Shown piece by piece: positions 1-5,769 of a stretch of 5,769 bases of DNA. Below the pieces are notes generated by a model. The model had not been told where the DNA came from. It saw only the letters and a list, made by a program, of their open reading frames with translations, and did not search any database. Source of the stretch: Thermoplasmatota archaeon (lineage in GTDB: Archaea > Thermoplasmatota > Thermoplasmata > RBG-16-68-12 > JAJISG01). Both the position numbers and the translations under genes were made by a program. Where the stretch lies: assembly GCA_022848835.1 (NCBI GenBank), contig JAJISG010000077.1, positions 1 to 5,769 on the forward strand, in the 5' to 3' direction. The stretch's first letter is position 1; every line of letters starts with the position of its first letter.

Positions 1-86
1 TCCCATGCGTAGGTCGGCATAGCGTGATTCTGCACTTCAACAGATAGTCTGGGCCAAACCTTAAGCTGGATAGTGGGCTCTTCCAT
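1..86 (-). CDS. possible 5' end of a divergent gene (partial, unidentified)
   Basis: Reading the - strand leftwards from an ATG at 86-84, the frame stays open for 28 codons to the window edge. It starts MEEPTIQLKVWPRLSV and ends near HAMPTYAW. The composition is protein-like, but 28 open codons can occur by chance in DNA of this GC content. I do not recognise the family. No clear Shine-Dalgarno lies just upstream. Its ATG would sit only two bases from the GTG at 89 of the oppositely oriented hydrolase gene, leaving no room for separate promoters unless one of the two starts is wrong. A later in-frame ATG at 20-18 is the alternative start on this strand. Tentative call. Confidence 0.3.
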   Translation of the reverse strand, partial: MEEPTIQLKVWPRLSVEVQNHAMPTYAW

Positions 87-88
87 TT

Positions 89-1021
89 GTGACTCTGGGA
101 AGGGTGTCCGTGGAGCCCGTGGAGGTGGCTGATGGCACTCACATTATCGACGTCAGGATGTTCAACCAGGCGAAATTTGGGGGAGTATACCTAGTCGATG
201 ATATGAGGAGAACAATAATCGAGACGGGTACCTCCCATGACTACCGGAATGTACTATCTGCATTGAAGCAGATGGGCATCGATCCCTCTTCGATAGAGAA
301 TGTTGTGGTCACTCACATACACCTCGATCACGCGGGCGGGGCTGGGTTCCTCCTTGACCACCTGGAGAATGCCAAGGTCTACGTGCATGAGCGTGGCTTC
401 CCCCATCTGGCGAACCCAGGCCGTCTTCTGCGGAGCGCATCCCGCGCTCTGGGAAGCGCATTCAAGGATTACGGGACTCTGAAGCCTATCCCCGAGGGCA
501 GGATGGTCGCCCTCAAAGGAGGGGAAATTATCGACTTGGGAGGACGCGAGCTGGAGTTCATCTATACACCAGGGCATGCCCTCCACCATCTGTCCATCTT
601 GGACAGGACGGATCGCTCGATATTCTGCGGCGATTCCGCTGGAATATACTTCCCAGAGGACCGAAGGCTGATTCCCACAACGCCTTTTCCAGAGTTCAAT
701 CTCCCCCAGGCCATCGAAGCGATGACGACGATGGCTAGGCTAAACCCGAGGGCCTTACTATACACCCACTTCGGCCCGCGAGAGGATGCTCAGAGGGCTC
801 TTAGAGATCAGCAAGCGGAGTACGAGAGGTGGGGCCGTCGAGCCTTGGAGACCGTGGACCAGGGAGACCTGAGCGATTCTGTGAAGGCCATCTATGAGGA
901 GTGGTATGCTGAGGTCCAGGGGTTCCCTAGAGTCTTCGTGGAGAGGATCATCGAGACGAACTTGACGGGCTTCAACAAGTATTTTGAGAGAACGAGGGTG
1001 GATGCTTCCGGATCCAGTTAG
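89..1021 (+). CDS. MBL-fold metallo-hydrolase (glyoxalase II-like, substrate unknown)
   Basis: A 310-residue metallo-beta-lactamase-fold hydrolase, probably cytoplasmic because no signal peptide or membrane segment is visible. The full two-metal ligand set is present: H76, H78, D80 and H81 in THIHLDHAGG, H163 in TPGHALHH, D182 in CGDSAG, and H227 in YTHFGP. The N-terminal half (residues about 18-100) is the first alpha/beta lobe. Residues about 235-300 form a helical extension, common in the larger glyoxalase II-like archaeal members. The family hydrolyses thioesters, lactones, phosphodiesters and other bonds, and nothing here fixes the substrate. The start is uncertain. GTG at 89 is the first start after an in-frame TAG at 71, but it has no clear ribosome binding site; GTG at 110 is preceded by GGGAAGGG at good spacing. 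The 3' end overlaps the next gene by 20 bases, indicating co-transcription. Fold assignment is very secure, function is not. Confidence 0.93.
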   Translation: MTLGRVSVEPVEVADGTHIIDVRMFNQAKFGGVYLVDDMRRTIIETGTSHDYRNVLSALKQMGIDPSSIENVVVTHIHLDHAGGAGFLLDHLENAKVYVHERGFPHLANPGRLLRSASRALGSAFKDYGTLKPIPEGRMVALKGGEIIDLGGRELEFIYTPGHALHHLSILDRTDRSIFCGDSAGIYFPEDRRLIPTTPFPEFNLPQAIEAMTTMARLNPRALLYTHFGPREDAQRALRDQQAEYERWGRRALETVDQGDLSDSVKAIYEEWYAEVQGFPRVFVERIIETNLTGFNKYFERTRVDASGSS

Positions 1022-1889
1022 GAGGATAGTGGAGGAGATCGGCTCCGATACTAGGTCTGGGGCCATGCCCCTTGCCCAAAGGGCGCTGGACGCATACAGT
1101 TTGCTGAGTGAGCTTTCTGGAGGTCAAGCCACTGCGGAGGAACTCCACCAGCACCTGGAGCATGTCCAACCGTGGATGGCGGCGGTCATCAATGTCTCGG
1201 TCATGGGAAGGGAGATTGCCGCATCCGGAAGGTGGGAAGACCTGGGAAGGCTGAGGGATCGGCTGGCGGCCGCCCGACAGGAGGTCGCCCATGCAGCGAT
1301 GACACCATTGAAAGGGTGTGGGACACTGCTGACCATCAGCTACAGCACCGATGTGTTCGAGGCGTTGAGGAGGTTGCAGCGAGAAACTCCTGGACTCAAG
1401 GTATACGTCTGCGAATCGAGGCCCCTCAGAGAAGGCGTCGCTCTTGCCCAGGCCTTGGGGAAAGTGAGCGTGAACGCAGAGTTAGTGGCGGATGCCGCTG
1501 GACCCAGCATAGTTCCCCGGTGCGATGCAGTCGTCACGGGTGCTGATTCTCTCCTCCGAGACGGCCAACTGGTCAATAAGATAGGGACCTTAGGGCTCGG
1601 CCTCGCTTGTGTGGAATTCGGGGTCCCGTTCTACGCCCTGATGGAAGTCCTCAAGGTGGAGCTCGTGAACCATCAGATTCTCTGGGAGGAGGAGTCTAGG
1701 GACCCAGGGGAGCTCAGCAGTGAGGTCAAGGCCCTGAACTTCTACTTCGAGAGAGTGCCGGCTAAGTTGGTTCACTCCCTGGTAACCGATGTGGGGGTCA
1801 TGGATACGTCCTCGATCATGAACCGCTTCAAGCGCGCTGAGGACCTGATAGATTTCTACGTCCCGGGTGGTCCGAAGCCCCAACCCTAG
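1002..1889 (+). CDS. eIF2B alpha / ribose-1,5-bisphosphate isomerase-like protein lacking the catalytic Cys
   Basis: A 295-residue member of the eIF2B alpha/beta/delta - MtnA - R15P isomerase superfamily. It has an N-terminal helical domain (residues about 1-100) followed by a Rossmann-like domain (about 105-290). Visible hallmarks are ESRPLREG (138-145), VVTGADSL (177-184, D182) and LVNKIGT (190-196), all part of the sugar-phosphate pocket in enzymatic members. The segment that reads like THCHS or HCNTG in R15P isomerase and MtnA reads LTISYST here (110-116). The catalytic Cys is therefore absent, as in eIF2B regulatory subunits, while the catalytic-type Asp in TGAD remains. R15P isomerase serves the archaeal AMP pathway, but that activity should not be assumed here. 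I chose ATG at 1002; an upstream in-frame TTG at 984 would add six residues. The gene begins inside the hydrolase gene and shares its transcript. Family certain, biochemical role unknown. Confidence 0.9.
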   Translation: MLPDPVRRIVEEIGSDTRSGAMPLAQRALDAYSLLSELSGGQATAEELHQHLEHVQPWMAAVINVSVMGREIAASGRWEDLGRLRDRLAAARQEVAHAAMTPLKGCGTLLTISYSTDVFEALRRLQRETPGLKVYVCESRPLREGVALAQALGKVSVNAELVADAAGPSIVPRCDAVVTGADSLLRDGQLVNKIGTLGLGLACVEFGVPFYALMEVLKVELVNHQILWEEESRDPGELSSEVKALNFYFERVPAKLVHSLVTDVGVMDTSSIMNRFKRAEDLIDFYVPGGPKPQP

Positions 1890-1948
1890 CGACGAAGTCT
1901 GCCCTGCGAAGCCGCACTTACAGATGTGCTCAATGCCGTACACAAACA

Positions 1949-2064
1949 ATGGGGTTCAGGTTCGGTCTCCTCATCGGTTTCATCATAGGCGCAGTGTTTG
2001 GAAGCGTGGGCCCTCGTTCTTGCAGGCAATTTTTGCCTTCTTTCGTTCGCCGAAAGGTGCGTAG
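1949..2064 (+). other. possible small single-pass membrane protein, broken by an apparent frameshift
   Basis: An ATG at 1949 opens MGFRFGLLIGFIIGAVFGSVG, a glycine-rich hydrophobic segment typical of a one-helix membrane protein. In this frame the later residues become an unconvincing Arg/Pro-rich tail running to 2203, into the end of tldE on the other strand. In the adjacent frame, directly after the GGG at 2008-2010, the sequence reads GPSFLQAIFAFFRSPKGA and stops at 2064. Adding one G to that run would join the two parts into a coherent protein of about 38 residues with a hydrophobic stretch and a basic end. No Shine-Dalgarno precedes the ATG. It could be a single-base sequencing error, a decayed gene or coincidence. 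Family unknown; low confidence. Confidence 0.22.
2024..2048 (+). terminator. putative terminator for the MBL / eIF2B-like operon
   Basis: AGGCAA (2024-2029) and TTGCCT (2033-2038) form a perfect six-pair inverted repeat with a three-base TTT loop, followed by the T-rich stretch TTCTTTCGTT. Archaeal termination depends mostly on T-rich non-template DNA, which this segment offers about 135 bases after the upstream stop codon. If the small frame at 1949-2064 is genuine, this would lie inside it. Weak call. Confidence 0.25.
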
Positions 2065-2138
2065 GCGCAACGCTCTTCCAATGCAAGGGCGTCAGGGAGC
2101 TGGATGGGCTCTGACCATCCCCCCAGGGCATCCTCAAA

Positions 2139-2176
2139 CATCCCTGTCCAGGCTTGGGCTATTCCCTCCAGGGATG
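2139..2176. repeat. 8-bp inverted repeat just after the tldE stop codon
   Basis: CATCCCTG (2139-2146) and CAGGGATG (2169-2176) are perfect inverted repeats around a 22-base spacer. On the - strand transcript this stem lies four bases past the tldE stop codon, where a 3' end structure would be expected. No T tract follows on either strand, so it may protect or shape the 3' end instead of terminating transcription. A repeat this short with a long loop could be chance. Confidence 0.3.
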
Positions 2177-2180
2177 GCTC

Positions 2181-3548
2181 CTAGAACTCAGTTGTACCGG
2201 TGAACCTGAACGCGTCGATCTTCACGTCCGGCACGGTTGTCGCTCCCACCCCGAGCCACGAGGAGAATCGGTAAGACTTCGATTTCCTGCCGATCAGGGA
2301 AGCCTCGGAGAAGGCCTCCATGAGACCCTGGGTGAACCTTAGGTTCTTGACGGGTCCAGCGATCTCCCCATCTTCGATGAGGAACGTGCCGCCCCTCGTC
2401 ATCCCAGTTATCAGCGCTTTCGGGGCGTCAATGGCGTTGGTGTAGTGGAACCTGGTAACGTAGATGCCTCTCTTAGTTTCGGCCACCATCTCGTCGAGGC
2501 TGGAGTTTCCCGTCTTCAGAAAGGCGTTCAAGGCCAGAGGACCCGTCGGATCCGGTAGTGGCAGGGCATGACCCGTGGACTGTCTTCCCTCCCGGCCGGC
2601 CGTGTAGGAGTCGTACACCACGCCCTTCGCGATCCCATCCTCCAGCAATAGTACTTTCTCTTTGGGTACTCCCTCCGCATCGAAGGCTAGCGGGAGCCCT
2701 TCAGGCCTTGTCCCATCATCCCATAGGGTTATCGAGTCCCCAGTAACCCTCTGTCCAAGTCTGCCGGTCACGTATGACCTACCCTCCTGGTATGCGAGAG
2801 CGCCAAAGGTGATGTAGCTCAGAGACTGGACCATGTCAGCAACGGCGTAACCCTCCAGGATAACCTCGTATTCACCGGGCTCCATCGTCTTAGCTCCAAG
2901 AGACCTTGCCGCTTTCTCCGCCGCCTTCTGGGCCGTGCCACGGTGATCGATCTTCAATATGTCCACGTTGAGGTCTTCGCTCCAACCATAGCCCTTCTCA
3001 CCATCCCTCTCTCTGATGGCGGTCACAGCCAGGTGGCCCACGGTCATCTCGTCGTAGGCGCGAATCCCCAAGGAGTTTGCCACTGCGAAGGAGATCACCG
3101 TCGCCTCTAGTGAACCGAAGGCCTTCTCGCCTCTCAGGGCGGACACGACAGAGACGATGTCCTTCACGGCCTCCGCCCTCTCCTCGGGCGTGGAGTCCTG
3201 GGTATTTGAGGAGAAGTTGGGAACCTCTTTGGGCCTTCCCCCCCGTGGCAGGGAGACGAAATCCTTGTTGGGCCTTTGGGCCTTAGCCATCTTCGCCGCT
3301 CTGCCCACCGCCTCCTCGATGGCGGCTCTGTCGGTACTGTTGGTCCTCACCACTCCTAGTTGTCTGCCGTATACTAGTCTGATGATCAGTTCTCTGTTTG
3401 TGGTTGCGACATTCTGATGGATAACCGAGTTTGCATATCTGGTGAGGGCTGTGTTGGTGCCTATCAGTACAGCTTCAGTCTGGTCCGCCTGGCTCAGATC
3501 CAGAACACTTTCCACCAGCGAAATAGCCTCTGACCTGTCCATGGGCAT
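2181..3548 (-). CDS. pmbA: TldE/PmbA family protein, non-catalytic partner of TldD
   Basis: A 455-residue TldE (PmbA) homologue, close to the usual family length. In the well-studied bacterial pair, TldE and TldD form a heterodimeric metallopeptidase that processes or degrades unfolded peptides, including microcin B17 precursor and CcdA in E. coli; TldE has no metal and is needed for assembly. This sequence fits. Where TldD has its HExxxH helix, this protein reads VILEGYAVADMVQSLSY (229-245) with no zinc ligands. Other family features are the N-terminal domain (about 1-210, with GRQLGVVRTN at 61-70), FDAEGVPKEKVLLLEDGI (289-306) and the C-terminal TGMTRGGTFLIEDGEI (381-396). ATG at 3548 follows the tldD stop codon with no gap, and GGGGGTGG at 3561-3554 gives a five-base spacing that supports it; ATG at 3542 is a second option. 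Translational coupling with tldD is likely. No signal peptide; cytoplasmic. Confidence 0.94.
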   Translation of the reverse strand: MPMDRSEAISLVESVLDLSQADQTEAVLIGTNTALTRYANSVIHQNVATTNRELIIRLVYGRQLGVVRTNSTDRAAIEEAVGRAAKMAKAQRPNKDFVSLPRGGRPKEVPNFSSNTQDSTPEERAEAVKDIVSVVSALRGEKAFGSLEATVISFAVANSLGIRAYDEMTVGHLAVTAIRERDGEKGYGWSEDLNVDILKIDHRGTAQKAAEKAARSLGAKTMEPGEYEVILEGYAVADMVQSLSYITFGALAYQEGRSYVTGRLGQRVTGDSITLWDDGTRPEGLPLAFDAEGVPKEKVLLLEDGIAKGVVYDSYTAGREGRQSTGHALPLPDPTGPLALNAFLKTGNSSLDEMVAETKRGIYVTRFHYTNAIDAPKALITGMTRGGTFLIEDGEIAGPVKNLRFTQGLMEAFSEASLIGRKSKSYRFSSWLGVGATTVPDVKIDAFRFTGTTEF

Positions 3549-4988
3549 CTAAGCCACCCCCACACGCACTCCTCGGAATCGGCCGGGGGAGGTTGCGTGG
3601 CCCACTCTTGCGACCTGGCCTGGCTGCCCCTTACCACAGTTCGGAATTCCCCAGAGGGTCCAGTGGCCCTCGTCACACACAGCATCGCAGCTCCTCCAGA
3701 AATCGTAGGTGATGCCAGTGTACCCTGGGTACTTGAGAAGGTCCCCCAGCTCTCCGTCCTTGATCTCCCATGCTATCTCCGTTGCAAACTGGAAGTTCAG
3801 TCGGAGGTCATCGATTGACCAAGACTTGTTGGTCTCCATGTATATCCCCTCCTTTGTATCGCTGACCAGTTCATCGAGGTCCCAATCCCCTGGCAACAGG
3901 TTGATGTTGGTCATTCTGATGAGTGGTATACGGCTCCACCCATCGGCTCGCATGTTTCCACTGCTCTCCTGGCCAAAGAGGACCGAAGTCTCCCTGGAGC
4001 TTTGATATCCTGTGAAGACTCCCTTCCTGACTAGGTCCACTCGTTGGGCTGGTACCCCCTCGTCATCGTAGCCGAACGTCCCCAATCCTCCGTCCAAAGT
4101 GGCATCTGCTACGATGTTCACAGACTCAGATCCGTAGGGGAAGCTGCCGAGCTTCTCAGGGCTTAGGAAGGACGTCCCTGCATAGCTCGCCTCCGTGCCC
4201 AGCACCCTGTCCAGCTCCGTAGGATGCCCGCATGATTCATGGACCTGCAGGGCCAGCTGGTTCGTGCCCAGTATGATGTCCGCCTTACCACCTGGACACC
4301 TCTTCGCATCGAGGAGGGCGACCGCCTGTCGGGCGGTCTTCTCAGCATTCCCCACCAGGTCCAGGGACTCGATGAATTCCCACCCAGCTGTCCTGAAGTT
4401 CCCGCCGAAAGGAGCGGGATAGGACCTCCTGTGGACCTCTCCGCCCCTCAGGACCAGGACCTCGGTTCCCGCCCCGGTCTGTAGGATATCTTGTTCCAGG
4501 AAGGAGCCCTCGCTGGAGGAGAAGAACCATCTCTCCCTGAAGGCCTGGAGATTGGCGGTCCTTAGCTTGATCGATTCGTCCACCTCCATGGCCCTCTGGG
4601 CATCCATGAGAAGGCTGATTTTCTCCTCTAGGGGGACCTGCCATGGATCGACCTTCCACTCAGATCTATAGGATCCCTCACGGGATGTGAGCTGTGACAG
4701 CTCCACCTCCCCCCTCTTCACACGCCCTGAGGCCCTGGCGATGCGAGTAGCCTCCTCAGCCACCCTCTTCATCTCCTGTTTACCTATCAGTGATGATGAG
4801 GAGAAGCCCCAGGCCCCATCCACCAGCGCTCGGATTCCAAAGCCTGAACTCGCGCTGTCCGTGAGCGACTCCACATTCTCGTTCTTTACCAGAACTGAAC
4901 TTACACGCCGCTCTACAATCCGCACGTCGGCGTATGCGGCCCCGGTGTTAAGGGTCGCCTCCACGGCCAGGTAGCATAGATCCTTCAT
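3549..4988 (-). CDS. tldD: TldD family zinc metallopeptidase, catalytic subunit
   Basis: A 479-residue TldD homologue of full family length. The metallopeptidase motif HESCGH lies at residues 250-255 (H250, E251, H255) within LALQVHESCGHPTELDRV. The conserved C-terminal cysteine expected to complete the metal site is C451 in PNCGKGQPGQ. Residues 1 to about 225 form the N-terminal domain. TYGYDDEG-type chemistry is represented by TFGYDDEGVPAQRVDLV (304-320), a typical family segment before the C-terminal domain. Known TldD proteins act with TldE in a closed heterodimer that degrades small or unfolded peptides in the cytoplasm; the natural archaeal substrate is not established. The ATG at 4988 is supported by CAGGGGAG six bases upstream and by a TATA-like box ahead of it. 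The stop codon abuts the tldE start, so the two subunits are encoded as one unit. Very confident. Confidence 0.96.
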   Translation of the reverse strand: MKDLCYLAVEATLNTGAAYADVRIVERRVSSVLVKNENVESLTDSASSGFGIRALVDGAWGFSSSSLIGKQEMKRVAEEATRIARASGRVKRGEVELSQLTSREGSYRSEWKVDPWQVPLEEKISLLMDAQRAMEVDESIKLRTANLQAFRERWFFSSSEGSFLEQDILQTGAGTEVLVLRGGEVHRRSYPAPFGGNFRTAGWEFIESLDLVGNAEKTARQAVALLDAKRCPGGKADIILGTNQLALQVHESCGHPTELDRVLGTEASYAGTSFLSPEKLGSFPYGSESVNIVADATLDGGLGTFGYDDEGVPAQRVDLVRKGVFTGYQSSRETSVLFGQESSGNMRADGWSRIPLIRMTNINLLPGDWDLDELVSDTKEGIYMETNKSWSIDDLRLNFQFATEIAWEIKDGELGDLLKYPGYTGITYDFWRSCDAVCDEGHWTLWGIPNCGKGQPGQVARVGHATSPGRFRGVRVGVA

Positions 4989-4994
4989 CCCAAG

Positions 4995-5002
4995 CTCCCC
5001 TG
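4995..5002 (-). promoter_or_regulatory. Shine-Dalgarno site of tldD
   Basis: On the - strand the sequence CAGGGGAG lies six bases upstream of the tldD ATG (4988-4986). This purine-rich site at standard spacing settles the choice of start. Confidence 0.55.
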
Positions 5003-5026
5003 ATCCGCCCTACTAGGTAACAGCGA

Positions 5027-5040
5027 TTAATAATCTTCTA
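5027..5040 (-). promoter_or_regulatory. archaeal TATA-box/BRE promoter for tldDE
   Basis: On the - strand, ATTATTAA (5034-5027) is the most A/T-rich stretch near any gene start here. It is preceded by the purine-rich TAGAAG (5040-5035), which could serve as a TFB recognition element and overlaps the stop codon of the upstream gene. At the usual archaeal distance of about 25 bases, transcription would begin near 5004, just ahead of the Shine-Dalgarno, giving a leader of about 16 bases. tldDE may therefore be transcribed independently of the upstream cyclodeaminase-family gene. Inferred from position and composition only. Confidence 0.5.
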
Positions 5041-5769
5041 GAGCTCGACCTCTTGGCCAAGTCCAGATTCCCTCGCCCTCTGATAGGCGACGGTCGCCGT
5101 GGCAGCGTCCTCGAGGGCCATGCCCACCGACCTGAATAGTGTGATCTCATCCTTGTCCACTCTCCCCATCTTCATGCCCGCCACCAGTTCGCCCAGCTGA
5201 CCATGGATGCGCCCTGACGTGAAGGCCTTCTTGGCGATGGCATCCCGAAGGTCAAGGGCCTCCTCTAATACGCCCTCCCTCCAGTCGACCACCACACGGG
5301 ACCTCCGGTAGACTTCGGCGTCAAGCTCGAATACCGGGCCACCTCCTATGGAGTTGACGTGGACGCCGGGCTCGAGCCATTCGCCCTTTAGTACCGGGCT
5401 TCTAGAGCTGGTGGCGGTGACGACTATGTCACTCCCCCGAACCACCTCCTCCGCTTCGTCAGCCACCAGAGCCTCCACCCCCAGCTGGTCGGCCATCTCC
5501 TGGCAGAACTGCCTGATGTTCTCCCGATCCCGGCTGTAGGCCTTGACCAGCTGTATGTCGCGTACCGTCCAGAGGCCGAGGATTTGAGTTCGGGCCTGGA
5601 CCCCTGTCCCGATGACGCCCGCGATCTGAGCGTCGACCACGGAGAGCGATCGGGCACCCAGAGCGGAGGTCGCCCCGGTCCTCATGGCGGTAATGAATGC
5701 ACCATCCAACAGGCATACGGGCATACCACTATCTCTATCCAGTAGGAGGACAGCCCCAGTGATGGAAGG
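5038..5769 (-). CDS. ornithine cyclodeaminase / mu-crystallin family protein (partial, N-terminus outside window)
   Basis: The C-terminal 243 residues of an NAD(P)-binding protein of the ornithine cyclodeaminase/mu-crystallin family. The frame stays open to the window edge (PSITGAVLLLDRDSG precedes the first internal Met), so ATG at 5724 is not the true start; full-length members have about 310-330 residues. In visible-fragment numbering, MRTGATSALGAR (29-40) is the conserved pre-Rossmann segment, GTGVQA (54-59) is the dinucleotide-binding turn, and TLFRSVGMALEDAATA (210-225) is the C-terminal family signature. Family members include ornithine cyclodeaminase, archaeal alanine dehydrogenase and ketimine or pyrroline-2-carboxylate reductases. 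The loop that reads GAD-x-PGK-x-EL in the first two is shortened to GGGPVFELD (142-150), without the Asp or Lys. A reductase acting on a cyclic or linear imine is therefore at least as likely as a cyclodeaminase. It ends 49 bases before tldD on the same strand. Family sure, substrate open. Confidence 0.92.
   Translation of the reverse strand, partial: PSITGAVLLLDRDSGMPVCLLDGAFITAMRTGATSALGARSLSVVDAQIAGVIGTGVQARTQILGLWTVRDIQLVKAYSRDRENIRQFCQEMADQLGVEALVADEAEEVVRGSDIVVTATSSRSPVLKGEWLEPGVHVNSIGGGPVFELDAEVYRRSRVVVDWREGVLEEALDLRDAIAKKAFTSGRIHGQLGELVAGMKMGRVDKDEITLFRSVGMALEDAATATVAYQRARESGLGQEVEL

Larger units (their letters stand above)
1890..2180. other. convergent intergenic spacer
   Basis: About 290 bases between the stop codons of the + strand pair and the - strand tldDE pair. 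It contains a short hydrophobic frame near 1949, an inverted repeat running into a T-rich stretch at 2024-2048, a six-pair inverted repeat at 2102-2107/2115-2120 (GGATGG/CCATCC, 7-base loop), and an eight-pair inverted repeat at 2139-2146/2169-2176. I found no tRNA-like cloverleaf, no CRISPR-like direct repeats and no transposon ends. The likeliest roles are 3' untranslated sequence and transcription termination for both converging units. Confidence 0.6.

Noticed and set aside
254..589. - strand open frame of 111 codons inside the MBL gene
   Set aside because: It is antisense to the metal-binding core of a clear MBL protein, and its own translation looks random.
984..1001. TTG at 984 as the start of the eIF2B-like gene, adding MRERGW
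   Set aside because: It needs a rare start codon and adds a short stretch without family character; ATG at 1002 begins directly before the expected helical N-terminus.
1890..2180. A tRNA or structured RNA in the convergent spacer
   Set aside because: GGTTC-like bases occur near 1952-1962, but I could not pair an acceptor stem, anticodon arm and T arm around them.
1949..2203. The small hydrophobic frame as a RiPP precursor processed by TldD/TldE
   Set aside because: It has a transmembrane-like start, not a leader-core layout; it is on the opposite strand, no modifying enzyme is present, and the frame appears broken. Proximity alone is not enough.
2154..2342. + strand open frame of 62 codons over the end of tldE
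   Set aside because: It lies mostly antisense to strongly conserved tldE coding sequence and its translation has no family features.
3157..3417. + strand open frame of 86 codons with hydrophobic runs inside tldE
   Set aside because: It is a shadow of the - strand gene, whose conserved PmbA protein fully explains this DNA.
5038..5724. ATG at 5724 as the true start of the cyclodeaminase-family gene
   Set aside because: The frame continues upstream to the window edge with family-like sequence, and the protein would be about 80-100 residues too short.

Overview
The window looks like ordinary chromosomal DNA from an archaeon, most likely uncultured. The evidence is a gene of the archaeal eIF2B / ribose-1,5-bisphosphate isomerase superfamily, heavy use of AGG and AGA arginine codons alongside moderately high GC, very short leaders, and an A/T-rich TATA-like box instead of -35/-10 boxes ahead of tldD. 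Class-level placement cannot be read safely from this sequence alone.

Layout: two gene groups point towards each other. On the + strand, a zinc-dependent metallo-beta-lactamase-fold (MBL) hydrolase (89-1021) overlaps an eIF2B alpha/R15P-isomerase-like protein (1002-1889), so the two are almost certainly co-transcribed. A convergent spacer of about 290 bases (1890-2180) follows. It holds inverted repeats, a T-rich stretch that could end transcription, and a small hydrophobic reading frame that may be frame-broken or chance. On the - strand, read from the right edge leftwards, come an ornithine cyclodeaminase/mu-crystallin family protein (5769-5038, start outside the window), a 49-base gap with a convincing archaeal promoter and ribosome binding site, then tldD (4988-3549) and tldE/pmbA (3548-2181). 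The tldE start codon directly follows the tldD stop codon. At the left edge, an open frame on the - strand (86 to 1) may be the first codons of a divergent gene.

How the genes work together: TldD and TldE are the two halves of one heterodimeric metallopeptidase. TldD carries the visible zinc site (HExxxH plus a C-terminal Cys) and TldE lacks it. The MBL hydrolase has a complete two-metal ligand set but no assignable substrate. Its overlapping partner keeps the sugar-phosphate-binding framework of the eIF2B-like fold but has lost the cysteine that R15P isomerase and MtnA use for catalysis, so calling it an isomerase would be unsafe. The cyclodeaminase-family protein lacks the Asp/Lys loop of classical ornithine cyclodeaminase and archaeal alanine dehydrogenase, which suggests a different imino- or amino-acid substrate. 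I see no mobile element, CRISPR array, tRNA or rRNA, and no strong sign of a new multi-gene system. The points most worth checking are the degenerate active sites and the small ORF beside tldDE.
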